NCBI GenBank assembly: GCA_965226155.1 | Contig: OZ245331.1 | Span: 1,426,001 to 1,490,000 of the forward strand | From: G965226155 sp965226155 | GTDB lineage: Bacteria; Pseudomonadota; Gammaproteobacteria; Eutrophobiales; Eutrophobiaceae | DNA: 64,000 nucleotides | Direction: 5' to 3' | Program-made: the position numbers and the translations under genes | Part shown: piece by piece, positions 19,747 through 28,139 of the stretch | Layout of the letters: each line of letters opens with the position of its first letter | How positions within the stretch are numbered: position 1 is the stretch's first letter | Notes under the pieces: generated by a model | What the model was told of the DNA's origin: nothing | Databases searched by the model: none | The model's input: only the letters and a program-made list of their open reading frames with translations

Positions 19747-20649
19747 ATGAAAACGACAAATCGTTGTTCGACAATTGAAGATTGTATCGGCAATACACCC
19801 CTAGTTCGTTTGCAGAGAATGGTCGGTGATACCAGCAATATACTGTTAGCTAAATTGGAAGGCGATAATCCTGCTGGTTCAGTAAAGGATCGTCCTGCAA
19901 TCAATATGATTAAACAAGCCGAACTTAGAGGCGAGATCAAACCCGGAGACACTCTGATTGAAGCCACTAGTGGTAATACTGGAATCGCGCTGGCAATGAC
20001 AGCAGCAATCAAGGGTTACAAGATGATTTTGATCATGCCAGAACACATGAGTGTGGAACGAAGGGCAATGATGAAAGCATTTGGTGCTGAGATAGAACTT
20101 GTATCTAAGGAAGGAGGCATGGAAAAGGCACGAGATATGGCTGAAGCTATGCAATCACAAAGCAAAGGCAAAGTGCTGGATCAATTTGCCAACCCTGACA
20201 ACTCACAAGCGCATTACATTGGAACAGGACCAGAAATTTGGCGTGATACTAATGGCGAGGTGACTCATTTTGTCAGCGCAATGGGGACAACTGGTACTAT
20301 CATGGGTGTATCGCAGTATCTAAAAGAAAAAAATCCTAATATTTGTATAGTTGGTGTACAACCAGTAGGGGATGAGAGTATTCCTGGGATAAGACGTTGG
20401 CCTAAAGAGTACCTTCCGAAAATTTTTCAGAAAGAGCGAGTAGATCAAATTATTGATATTACACCAGGTGAAGCTGAAGAGACCACACGACAACTGGCGG
20501 CAAAAGAAGGTATTTTCGCCGGCATATCTTCAGGTGGTGCAATCTACGCTGCATTGAAATTATCTCAGGAAGTTGATAATGCGGTTATTGTAACTATCAT
20601 CTGTGACCGAGGTGATCGCTATTTATCAACGAATGTCTTTCCTTCTTAA
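19747..20649 (+). CDS. cysM: Cysteine synthase B (O-acetylserine sulfhydrylase)
   Basis: A 300-residue PLP fold-type II enzyme. The PLP lysine is in GSVKDRPAINMI; EATSGNTGIALA is the substrate loop; SAMGTTGTIMGVSQYL is the phosphate-binding glycine loop. The length and the EDCIGNTPLVRLQRM start match CysM rather than the longer CysK. It converts O-acetylserine plus sulfide (or thiosulfate) to cysteine or S-sulfocysteine. A weak stem (20668-20674 with 20690-20696) follows the gene. Confidence 0.92.
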   Translation: MKTTNRCSTIEDCIGNTPLVRLQRMVGDTSNILLAKLEGDNPAGSVKDRPAINMIKQAELRGEIKPGDTLIEATSGNTGIALAMTAAIKGYKMILIMPEHMSVERRAMMKAFGAEIELVSKEGGMEKARDMAEAMQSQSKGKVLDQFANPDNSQAHYIGTGPEIWRDTNGEVTHFVSAMGTTGTIMGVSQYLKEKNPNICIVGVQPVGDESIPGIRRWPKEYLPKIFQKERVDQIIDITPGEAEETTRQLAAKEGIFAGISSGGAIYAALKLSQEVDNAVIVTIICDRGDRYLSTNVFPS

Positions 20650-20716
20650 TAAATATATTCAAGATAGAGAGAATTCACTAATCATTATTATTCTCTGTAT
20701 AAATTATCTTTAACGG

Positions 20717-21496
20717 ATGAATATACTCACATTTGATATCGAAACAATTCCAGATGTCGCTTCAGGTAGGCGATTGTATAATTTAGATGGACTGTCTGAC
20801 AAAGAAGTTGCCGAAGTTATGTTCAGCCGCCGTCGGCAGGAAACCGACGGAGCATCAGATTTCTTGCGATTGCACTTACACAAAGTTGTTGCCATATCGG
20901 TATTGCTCAGCACTAATGAAGAGATCAATGTTTGGTCTCTAGGAGATATTGATTCTGATGAGGCAGATATTGTTAAGCGATTTTTTGAAGGCATAGAACG
21001 GTATACACCAAGGATAGTTTCATGGAACGGTCGTGGTTTTGATTTACCTGTATTGCACTACAGAGCGTTACTGCACGGTGTACAGGCAGCACGCTACTGG
21101 GAAACCGGTGATGATGATCAGAGTTTCCGCTGGAACAACTATTTGAGCCGTTATCATAATCGTCATATCGACTTAATGGACTTAGTGGCAGGATATGAAT
21201 ACCGGGCAGTAGCACCGCTGGATCAGATTGCTGTCATGCTCGGTTTTCCAGGTAAATTGGGTATGAGCGGTGATCGGGTATGGGATACCTACATGGCAGG
21301 CGATCTAGAATCTATCCGCAATTATTGCGAAACAGATGTTTTAAATACCTATCTCGTCTATCTGAGATTCGACCTCATGCGAGGGAATTTGACAAAAGCA
21401 GATTTTGACTCAGAGTGTGATCGTGTGCGGGCAATATTGGAAGCTGACTCAAAACCATACTTGCTGGAATTTCTTGAAGCATGGCGAAGCAACTAA
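20717..21496 (+). CDS. Predicted 3'-5' exonuclease related to the PolB proofreading domain
   Basis: A 259-residue DnaQ-like (DEDDy) exonuclease. ExoI is LTFDIETIPDV, ExoII is IVSWNGRGFDLPVL and ExoIII is NYCETDVLNTYLVYLR with the Tyr/Asp pair, so all four metal-binding acidic residues are present. It is a stand-alone proofreading domain of the type found widely in proteobacteria; the substrate is unknown. It starts 67 bp after cysM, and the L,D-transpeptidase gene starts 6 bp after its stop. Confidence 0.88.
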   Translation: MNILTFDIETIPDVASGRRLYNLDGLSDKEVAEVMFSRRRQETDGASDFLRLHLHKVVAISVLLSTNEEINVWSLGDIDSDEADIVKRFFEGIERYTPRIVSWNGRGFDLPVLHYRALLHGVQAARYWETGDDDQSFRWNNYLSRYHNRHIDLMDLVAGYEYRAVAPLDQIAVMLGFPGKLGMSGDRVWDTYMAGDLESIRNYCETDVLNTYLVYLRFDLMRGNLTKADFDSECDRVRAILEADSKPYLLEFLEAWRSN

Positions 21497-21502
21497 TCCG
21501 TA

Positions 21503-22000
21503 ATGGAAAAAAAACGTTACTCCCTGAAGATTGATCTTTCACAGCAGAAATTGTATTTACAGTCCGGCAGCACTGAAATCAGCAACTATGAAATTTCTAC
21601 TGCCAAGAACGGTGCTGGCGAAAAAATCGATAGTGAATGTACGCCACGCGGCCGACACGTCATTGTTGAAAAGTTCGGAGAAGACTGTCCTTTAAATACC
21701 ATATTCGTTGGTCGCGAACCTACCGGAGAGATTTTTAATGATGAAATGTATCAACAGCATCCTGGACGTGACTGGATGTTGACTCGAATGCTTCGGTTGG
21801 AGGGGGCCGAACCAGGAAGAAATAAAGGTGGTGATGTAGATACCTTCAATCGAATGATCTACATACATGGGACCCATGATGAAGTGAAGATGGGTATCGT
21901 AGGTTCACATGGCTGTATACGCATGCACAATGCTGATGTTATTTATCTTTTCAATATATTAGCGCATGGCGATATTGTGGATATTGTCGAAAAAGTCTAA
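21503..22000 (+). CDS. L,D-transpeptidase (YkuD domain)
   Basis: A 165-residue protein. IYIHGTHDEVKMGIVGSHGC followed by IRMHN is the YkuD active site (catalytic Cys and His). The N-terminus (KKRYSLKIDLSQQKLYLQSG) is the usual start of the domain itself, and no signal peptide is seen, so either it is exported by another route or acts in the cytoplasm, as proposed for some small YkuD proteins. Such enzymes form 3-3 crosslinks in peptidoglycan or attach lipoproteins. Confidence 0.88.
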   Translation: MEKKRYSLKIDLSQQKLYLQSGSTEISNYEISTAKNGAGEKIDSECTPRGRHVIVEKFGEDCPLNTIFVGREPTGEIFNDEMYQQHPGRDWMLTRMLRLEGAEPGRNKGGDVDTFNRMIYIHGTHDEVKMGIVGSHGCIRMHNADVIYLFNILAHGDIVDIVEKV

Positions 22001-22106
22001 TTTAAGGATTTAAAATCTGCTTTTTCCCTAAGAATGTAAACCCATTCTCTACTTGGTCGTTTTAGCTTATGAAGAAACAATATTTAGGCATTGGAGGAGT
22101 TATAAA

Positions 22107-22610
22107 ATGATTACACAAACACTAAAACTTACATCAACTCTAGTACTCGCTATAGTCTGCCAAGTAATGGCCATGCCAGTAATTGCGCAGGATAGCGGAG
22201 AGGCTGACCTAACCCGAGAGCAACGAATGGAAGAAAGGCGTGCTGAAATGGAGGCACGACGGGCAGAGTTTGAAGCCAATAATCCAGAAACTGCAGCTTT
22301 AATGAAAGAAAGACGTGCTGAAATGGAAACCCGCCGCGCCGAATTTGAAGCCAACAATCCGGGCGTGGTAGCTGAAAGAGAAGCCCGTCGCGCTGAAAGA
22401 GATGCTCGTCGTGAAGAGTTTAAGGCCAACAATCGGGAAATTGTGGCAGAAAGAGAAGCCAGCCGAGCCGAATTTGAGGCCAATCATCCAGAAGCTACCG
22501 ACCGAATGAAAGATCGCGCGCGTATGCAAAGATCCCGCGGCGGTTTTAATCGGGACCAGTCCCCGGGCAGATTGGGCCCAGTGAAAGTCAGTAATCATTT
22601 ATATTGCTAA
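22107..22610 (+). CDS. Secreted Arg/Glu/Ala-rich repeat protein
   Basis: The start at 22107 has a strong Shine-Dalgarno (GGAGGAG at 22094-22100) and gives a Sec signal peptide ending ..AMPVIAQDS. The mature 140 residues consist of about four units of 20-25 residues built on RRAEFEANNPE (for example ERRAEMEARRAEFEANNPE, then the same with small changes), predicted to be a charged coiled coil. I do not recognise the family. It lies just upstream of a sigma-factor cluster whose last gene is also a repeat-rich secreted protein, so a common envelope role is possible. Confidence 0.7.
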   Translation: MITQTLKLTSTLVLAIVCQVMAMPVIAQDSGEADLTREQRMEERRAEMEARRAEFEANNPETAALMKERRAEMETRRAEFEANNPGVVAEREARRAERDARREEFKANNREIVAEREASRAEFEANHPEATDRMKDRARMQRSRGGFNRDQSPGRLGPVKVSNHLYC

Positions 22611-22988
22611 ACAACCGTTTCTAACAGGCTCGGTTGTAATATTCATCCTAGGTGGATGCCAATCAGATTTAAATTAAGTTCTTTAAAATCAAGCCTTTAT
22701 CTTCTTTTGTCGTGCTCTTAACAGAAATTCTGTTCAATATGTCAACCTGCCACTACCTCCACGTTAATCATTGTGTAGGGATCTGTCCCAAGAACACATG
22801 AGCCTGAATGAAACTGACGAAAAACTTTGGCCAAGGTGATGAATACAGACTTGATTTTCAGATTTATGGTTCCGGAATCAACAAGTTTGATGTTAATTCT
22901 GAAAATACTTTCTAATTATTTGCCGGATTGATGATGAACTGATAAAAGTGAATCTGATTAATTTAACAGGAATACAAGGGGATAGACT
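22611..22988 (+). other. Gap between repeat protein and sigma factor; possible weak terminator
   Basis: A 378 bp interval. ACAACCG (22611-22617) pairs with CGGTTGT (22631-22637) just after the repeat-protein stop, a possible weak terminator without a clear U-tract. At 22976-22982 lies AAGGGGA, a good Shine-Dalgarno for the sigma-factor frame at 22989. Nothing else is recognisable. Confidence 0.4.
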
Positions 22989-23528
22989 CTGGCTAACGAG
23001 CAGGAACTTGGGCGTTTCTTTGAAAGTGTTGAAAAGCGCGCATTTAGAATGGCCCAGATTGCGACTAGCAACAGCGAAGATGCCTTGGATATTCTTCAGG
23101 ATGCTATGTATAAGCTGGTTCAGAAATATGCTGACAAGGACCCGACAGAGTGGGGACCATTATTTCATACTACTTTACAGAGCCGTATCAAGGATTATTA
23201 CCGGCGGAATGCTGTCAGGAATAAATTTCGTGTATGGTTTGGTAAACCGGGCGATGAAGATGATAACGATCCGATACAATCCGCGGAAGATGTGTTCGGT
23301 AGCAGACCGGATGATGAAATTGACAGAGCAAGAAGTATGGATAAGTTAGATGAAGCAATACGCCAGTTGCCAGCTCGCCAGTAGCAGGCTTTTATGATGA
23401 GGGCCCTGGAAGGTTTGAATGTTGCACAGACCGCAGAGGTCATGAAATGTTCCGAAGGAAGCGTGAAGACACATTATTTTCGTGCCCTGACAGTATTGCG
23501 GGAAAAATTAGATGAGTATCAGCCATGA
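22989..23528 (+). pseudogene. ECF-type RNA polymerase sigma factor, interrupted by in-frame TAG and with a CTG at the expected start
   Basis: Reading from CTG at 22989 gives ANEQELGRFFESVEKRAFRM followed by ALDILQDAMYKLVQKYA, the region 2 of an extracytoplasmic-function sigma factor. No ATG, GTG or TTG lies in frame before 23049, which would cut into region 2. The Shine-Dalgarno at 22976-22982 is correctly spaced for 22989, suggesting the start codon changed from ATG to CTG. A TAG at 23382-23384 falls in LPARQ*QAFMMRALEGLNVA, exactly at the beginning of region 4; the helix-turn-helix (AEVMKCSEGSVKTHYFRALT) continues in frame to TGA 23526-23528. The following gene overlaps the end by four bases. 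Confidence 0.75.
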
Positions 23529-23857
23529 ATGAAATTGAGTTAAACATATACAGTGAAAATTTAAAAAAGCAGTTTGATCAGAGTGTTGATTCAATCGATG
23601 CTCAGACTTTATCCCGTATTACCCAGATACGTTATACTGTACTGTCGGAATTAAATAATAAATCTGGTTGGGGCATATGGACGCCAGCCGGGGCAATCGC
23701 TACTGCTTGTCTGGCGCTGGTAATTTACAGCTTAGTCCCACAACAGCAAGTTGAAAACAAGGCAATCATTGAAGAAATTGAAATTATTTCAGAACAGGAT
23801 TTATATGAGAATCTTGAGTTCTATGCATGGTTTGAACAACACGAGCTACCTACCTAA
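23525..23857 (+). CDS. Small single-pass membrane protein, candidate anti-sigma factor (DUF3619-like)
   Basis: A 110-residue protein: a cytoplasmic helical N-terminus (about 50 residues, with a TLSRITQIRYTVLSEL helix), a single membrane span (WTPAGAIATACLALVIYSLV) and a short acidic C-terminus. Its position, overlapping the sigma-factor gene by four bases, and its topology suggest an anti-sigma factor. The family link is by general resemblance only. If the sigma factor is dead, this gene has lost its partner. Confidence 0.6.
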   Translation: MNEIELNIYSENLKKQFDQSVDSIDAQTLSRITQIRYTVLSELNNKSGWGIWTPAGAIATACLALVIYSLVPQQQVENKAIIEEIEIISEQDLYENLEFYAWFEQHELPT

Positions 23858-24083
23858 GTGTCTAGTACTAATTATGAGTATAGTGTCATTAAATGTTTAC
23901 GCTGATACTGACAATGAAACCGATTTGCCTTCTATGGAACTACTGCAATTCCTGTCAGATTGGGAAACCGATGATGGCCAATGGTATGGTCCCGTACAAT
24001 TTGCAGATGATTCTTTCGACCAACTTTATGAAGGCGAAGATGTTGTCAATGATGTTACTGAATCTAAATATGCTGATGAATAG
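23823..24083 (+). CDS. Small secreted acidic protein of sigma-factor cluster
   Basis: About 86 residues. The start at 23823 gives a signal-peptide-like run (YLPKCLVLIMSIVSLNVYA); an ATG at 23805 is also in frame. The mature part is acidic and contains MELLQFLSDWETDDGQWYGP. Small proteins with this E-x-L-x-F-L-x-x-W-E-T-x-D pattern recur between the anti-sigma-like gene and the DUF3106 gene in related clusters, as far as I recall. It overlaps both neighbours, so the four genes form one operon. Confidence 0.6.
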   Translation: MHGLNNTSYLPKCLVLIMSIVSLNVYADTDNETDLPSMELLQFLSDWETDDGQWYGPVQFADDSFDQLYEGEDVVNDVTESKYADE

Positions 24084-24804
24084 GTTAATATTAATTTTGA
24101 CCTTAGGGCTTTTGTTTGCACACCAAGCAGCTGCACAGGATGTGCCTGCTTGGGATCAGTTGAGCTTGGAACAACAACAGATTTTACAACCATATAAGCA
24201 GAACTGGGGTAGCTTGTCGTCAGATAGAAAATCCTCCCTGCAAAGAGGTGCGGATCGTTGGAGTAAAATGTCAAACGAACAGCGACAGCAAACAAAAAAC
24301 AATATGAAGAATTGGAATTCTCTGGCACCTGAAAGGCAGCAGAATCTACGAAATCGTTTTAACCAGTTCAACAATCTGTCTTCGGCCCAGCAGCAGCAGT
24401 TGAGACAGCGACAGCAATGGTATAAAAACCTGTCACCTGATGTGCGGAATACATTAAGAAAACAATGGGACTCTATGACTCCAGATCAACGTGCGGCCAT
24501 GAGACAGGGACCAGTTGGTATTAGCAATTCGGACAGGGAACGGTTAAGGGAACACGTTCGCGAATTACCTGAAGATAAGCGTAAGGAGTTGACGGAACGA
24601 TGGCGGAAAATGTCGCAGGAGGAACGCAGTGCAACTATTGATAATGTCCAGAGACAACGGAGACAACAGCAACAGGATCAGAGGCCTACACAAATCCGGC
24701 AAGGATTGGATAGGCAGCAAGGGCGTCAGTTGCCACCTCGTCAACAGAGGACACCCAGGCAAATTCCTGATCGGAGTCAAACTGATTCACCAGTGAGACG
24801 CTAG
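24076..24804 (+). CDS. DUF3106 family secreted Gln/Arg-rich protein
   Basis: About 242 residues, starting at 24076 (or 24070) inside the 3' end of the preceding gene. The signal peptide is MNRLILILTLGLLFAHQAAA. The mature protein has five or six degenerate units of about 20 residues with the pattern W-x2-L/M-S-x-E-Q/R-R/Q (for instance WDQLSLEQQQILQPYKQNW and WSKMSNEQRQQTKNNMKNW), then a Gln/Pro/Arg-rich tail. DUF3106 proteins accompany sigma/anti-sigma pairs in many proteobacteria; their function is unknown. Confidence 0.8.
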   Translation: MNRLILILTLGLLFAHQAAAQDVPAWDQLSLEQQQILQPYKQNWGSLSSDRKSSLQRGADRWSKMSNEQRQQTKNNMKNWNSLAPERQQNLRNRFNQFNNLSSAQQQQLRQRQQWYKNLSPDVRNTLRKQWDSMTPDQRAAMRQGPVGISNSDRERLREHVRELPEDKRKELTERWRKMSQEERSATIDNVQRQRRQQQQDQRPTQIRQGLDRQQGRQLPPRQQRTPRQIPDRSQTDSPVRR

Positions 24805-24916
24805 AGTACTTATCGTTTGTAAAGACGCTGTTTGAATGTCACTATCTGTCCTGATCGGATAGATTTGGTATTTCAGTCCTGAAAAAGTTATCAATTAACA
24901 CTACACGAGGTGACAT

Positions 24917-25981
24917 TTGAGCATGGGTCCTATCATGCTTGACTTGCGAGGTCCTAACCTCGAAGAGGATGAAAAGGAGGCATTGTTACATCCTTCAGTC
25001 GGTGGTGTGATACTTTTTTCCCGCAATTATCAGGAACCAGATCAGCTCAGGGATTTAAACGCCCAAATTCATAGATTGAGAAAACCACCTTTATTAATTG
25101 CTGTCGACCATGAAGGTGGTCGTGTGCAGCGATTTCGGAGTCAGTTTACCCGCATGCCTGCATGCCGACTATATGGACAACTCTATGACACGGATCAGTC
25201 ACTGTCTTTAACAGTAGTTGAAAAGGCCGGTTGGTTAATGGCGTCAGAATTATTATCCGTTGGGATTGATTTCAGTTTTGCTCCTGTCCTTGATATAGAT
25301 ACTAGCAAAAGCAAGGTCATTGGTGACCGTTCGTTTCATCATGACTGTGAGGTTGTTACAGATCTAGCGAAAATGTTTATTAAGGGAATGAAGTTTGCGG
25401 GGATGGCTCCAGTCGGAAAACATTTTCCAGGACATGGTTATGTAAGTGAAGATTCGCATGTCGCTATCCCGATTGATAACAGGCCTTACCAAGATATCAT
25501 GATGACAGATCTGATCCCGTTTGAACGCCTAGTTAATTCCGGACTGGCCGGCATTATGCCAGCACATGTTATTTATCCTGTGATAGATGAAAAGCCAGCG
25601 GGCTTTTCAAGCATATGGATGAATGATGTATTACGAACACGAATTGGATTTCACGGCGCCATATTCAGTGATGATATCAGTATGACCGGTGCTGAAGTAA
25701 TAGGTAGTTACATTGATCGCGCTCAGGCTGCATTAGACGCGGGTTGTGATATGGTATTGGTATGTAATAATCAGGCTGAAGCATTTAAAATTCTGGAAGA
25801 TCTTGACGTAGAAAAAAATCCGGAATCCCAGGTACGATTAATGCGCATGCATGGCCAAAGCATGGACAGAACACTTAAGCAACTGAAACAGGATTCAGAG
25901 TGGAAATCAGTTGTAGAAGAACTTGCTTCCATGGAGAAATCACCCGAGTTGGATTTGAGTGATGATGAAATACATTCTTAG
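24917..25981 (+). CDS. nagZ: Beta-N-acetylhexosaminidase NagZ
   Basis: A 354-residue family GH3 enzyme that removes GlcNAc from anhydro-muropeptides during cytoplasmic peptidoglycan recycling. GPIMLDLRG opens the barrel; LIAVDHEGGRVQRF, VGKHFPGHGYVSEDSH (catalytic His/Asp loop) and IFSDDISMTGAEV (nucleophile Asp) are all present. The TTG at 24917 has a GAGG Shine-Dalgarno six bases upstream; ATG 24923 is the alternative. No signal peptide, as expected. The 3' end overlaps the TraB-family gene. Confidence 0.95.
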   Translation: MSMGPIMLDLRGPNLEEDEKEALLHPSVGGVILFSRNYQEPDQLRDLNAQIHRLRKPPLLIAVDHEGGRVQRFRSQFTRMPACRLYGQLYDTDQSLSLTVVEKAGWLMASELLSVGIDFSFAPVLDIDTSKSKVIGDRSFHHDCEVVTDLAKMFIKGMKFAGMAPVGKHFPGHGYVSEDSHVAIPIDNRPYQDIMMTDLIPFERLVNSGLAGIMPAHVIYPVIDEKPAGFSSIWMNDVLRTRIGFHGAIFSDDISMTGAEVIGSYIDRAQAALDAGCDMVLVCNNQAEAFKILEDLDVEKNPESQVRLMRMHGQSMDRTLKQLKQDSEWKSVVEELASMEKSPELDLSDDEIHS

Positions 25982-26885
25982 ATATTCAGTTGTCGTATTC
26001 TTTGTTTTTGGAATTTGTCTAGCACCACGAGCTGAACAACTTCAATGCCGTTCCTATACCATTACCGATTCAGTATTCGATGGGCCTGAAAAATTTGGAA
26101 AGGGGTTGTTATGGAAAATAGAACGGGATGGTATTTCTCCTAGTTACATTTTTGGCACGATGCATATCGGAGATAAAGATACCGACGATATTGCACGTAT
26201 GGTTAAACTCAGCCTGGATGAGAGTAAGATATTTGTAATGGAAGCTCTACCGAATCCGGAAGACATGCTGGCACTTTCTATTTTGATGTTCAATATAGAC
26301 GGCAGCCGGTTGGATACAATGATACCAAAATTTATATTTGATAAGACGACTGAGATTTTGAATCAGTACCGAGTGCCGGAAGCTGTGGTTGCTAGAATGA
26401 AACCCTGGGCAGCCTATATTACCATGAGTTATCCTTCTGGATCGGATACGATACTCGATCTGAAGTTGCTGGAAATGGCACAACTAAATGGTGCAGAACT
26501 CATCGGTTTGGAATCTCTGCAGGAGCAGATAAGCATCTTTAATACGATGGAACAGGATGATCAACTGAGGATACTGATGGATACTGTTTGTCATTATGAC
26601 GTTGTTCAGCGGGATTTTGAGGTGATGAAATCCATGTATATCCAACGTGACCTTAAGGGCATGTATGTTTACGGCCAACGATATAGCTTTGGTGAAGATG
26701 CCTTGTATGAAGAATTGACGCAAAAGCTCATATCTGAACGTAATCGAACAATGGTAGAGAGACTGGAGCAGACCATGGAAATGGGTAACGTTTTTATAGC
26801 AATAGGGGCAATGCACTTACCAGGTGAAGTAGGTGTTCTAAATCTCCTTGAACAGCAAAATTACAAACTAAAACGATTGTACTAG
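25965..26885 (+). CDS. TraB/GumN family secreted protein
   Basis: About 306 residues with a signal peptide (YSVVVFFVFGICLAPRAEQ). SYIFGTMHIGD near the start and FIAIGAMHLPGEVGVLNLL near the end are the two conserved G-x2-H motifs of the TraB/Tiki-like metallopeptidase superfamily. Bacterial members are poorly characterised. The start could be GTG 25959, ATG 25962 or ATG 25965; all overlap the nagZ 3' end. Confidence 0.85.
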   Translation: MKYILRYSVVVFFVFGICLAPRAEQLQCRSYTITDSVFDGPEKFGKGLLWKIERDGISPSYIFGTMHIGDKDTDDIARMVKLSLDESKIFVMEALPNPEDMLALSILMFNIDGSRLDTMIPKFIFDKTTEILNQYRVPEAVVARMKPWAAYITMSYPSGSDTILDLKLLEMAQLNGAELIGLESLQEQISIFNTMEQDDQLRILMDTVCHYDVVQRDFEVMKSMYIQRDLKGMYVYGQRYSFGEDALYEELTQKLISERNRTMVERLEQTMEMGNVFIAIGAMHLPGEVGVLNLLEQQNYKLKRLY

Positions 26886-26896
26886 GTTAATACGGT

Positions 26897-27988
26897 ATGG
26901 ATTTTAACGCTTACTTTACAGACACTATAAACTTTTTTGTTTCCAATACATGGATCTTACTGGTATTCCTTATTGTATTTGTATCCTCGGTGCTAAATTG
27001 GAGACAAAGAAGAGTGCTTAAAAAATTGCACACTAATTTACTCAAAACGGAAACGTTTTGGGACGATGCGCTGCTTGAGTCCTTAAATGGTCCAGCTACC
27101 GCATTGATTTGGTTAGTAGGGCTGACACTCGCTGCCCACGTAATCCGCAATCAAACAGCAGCTGTTATTTTCGATGTAGTGGATCCAGCCAGCAAATTCG
27201 GTTTTATCGTGATTGCTACATGGTTCTTGGTGCGTTTTATCAACAACGCTGAGGAGAACCTGATAAAGAGAAACCAACAGTCAGACGATCCCATTGATCG
27301 AACTACCGCCGATTCAATTGCAAAATTACTGAGGATTTCAGTGATTATTACTGCTTTTTTAGTCATCATACAGACGCTTGGTTACAGTATTTCAGGTGTG
27401 CTTGCATTCGGTGGTATCAGCGGTATCGCTGTTGGGTTTGCAGCAAAAGATCTGTTGACGAATTTTTTCGGTGGTCTGATGATCTATCTAGATCGCCCGT
27501 TCTCGGTTGGAGACTGGATCCGGTCTCCGGATAGAGAGATTGAAGGTACCGTTGAACACATCGGTTGGCGCCTAACTCGTATACGTACATTCGACAAACG
27601 GCCGCTTTATTTACCTGATGGTATTTTTACAACAATATCAGTCGAGAACCCGTCACGGATGAGCAACCGCAGGATCTACGAAACCATCTGGATTCGATAT
27701 GACGATGCCGGGAAAATGGAAAAGATAATAACTGAAGTCAAACAAATGATACTAGACCACCCTGAGATCGATCCTAATCAGACTTTGATCGTTAATTTCA
27801 ACAAATTTGCAGCTTCCTCACTTGATTTCTTTGTATATACATTCACCAATGCCTGCGAGTGGGTTAAGTATCATGATGTCAAACAGGATGTCATGTTGAA
27901 AATTATCAGGATTATTGAAAATAATGGAGAGGAATGTGCCTTCCCAACCTCGACTATCCATATTCAGGATGGCGTCGATGTCAGTTGA
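26897..27988 (+). CDS. MscS-family mechanosensitive ion channel
   Basis: A 363-residue membrane protein with four hydrophobic segments (for example TWILLVFLIVFVSSVL and IVIATWFLVRF). The last one runs into the pore helix and beta-domain signature of MscS: GGISGIAVGFAAKDLLTNFF, GLMIYLDRPFSVGDWI and the following VEHIGWRLTRIRTFD. Such channels release solutes on hypo-osmotic shock. The C-terminal alpha/beta domain ends at about residue 360. It sits 11 bp after the TraB gene. Confidence 0.93.
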   Translation: MDFNAYFTDTINFFVSNTWILLVFLIVFVSSVLNWRQRRVLKKLHTNLLKTETFWDDALLESLNGPATALIWLVGLTLAAHVIRNQTAAVIFDVVDPASKFGFIVIATWFLVRFINNAEENLIKRNQQSDDPIDRTTADSIAKLLRISVIITAFLVIIQTLGYSISGVLAFGGISGIAVGFAAKDLLTNFFGGLMIYLDRPFSVGDWIRSPDREIEGTVEHIGWRLTRIRTFDKRPLYLPDGIFTTISVENPSRMSNRRIYETIWIRYDDAGKMEKIITEVKQMILDHPEIDPNQTLIVNFNKFAASSLDFFVYTFTNACEWVKYHDVKQDVMLKIIRIIENNGEECAFPTSTIHIQDGVDVS

Positions 27989-28053
27989 TTTTATTTTATA
28001 CCTGTCAGTCTACTTAATTAACGTATCCTTGATTCATACAAGATTTCTATTAA

Positions 28054-28113
28054 TCTTATCATAATAAAGATAAGACGATTTCAATAAATCTCAAATCTTA
28101 CTTTGCAAGTAAG
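28054..28113 (+). other. Two small hairpins upstream of dapF
   Basis: TCTTATC (28054-28060) pairs with GATAAGA (28069-28075), and CTTACTT (28097-28103) pairs with AAGTAAG (28107-28113). The ten-base direct repeat ACCTGTCAGT flanks this segment at 28000-28009 and 28127-28136. It could end the mscS transcript or regulate dapF; neither hairpin has a proper U-tract. Confidence 0.3.
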
Positions 28114-28139
28114 CCGTCACACGGTAACCTGTCAGTATT

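Noticed and set aside
22107..22610. CRISPR or DNA repeat array at the RRAEFEANNPE gene
   Set aside because: Periodicity is at the protein level, with synonymous differences between units and no spacer structure.
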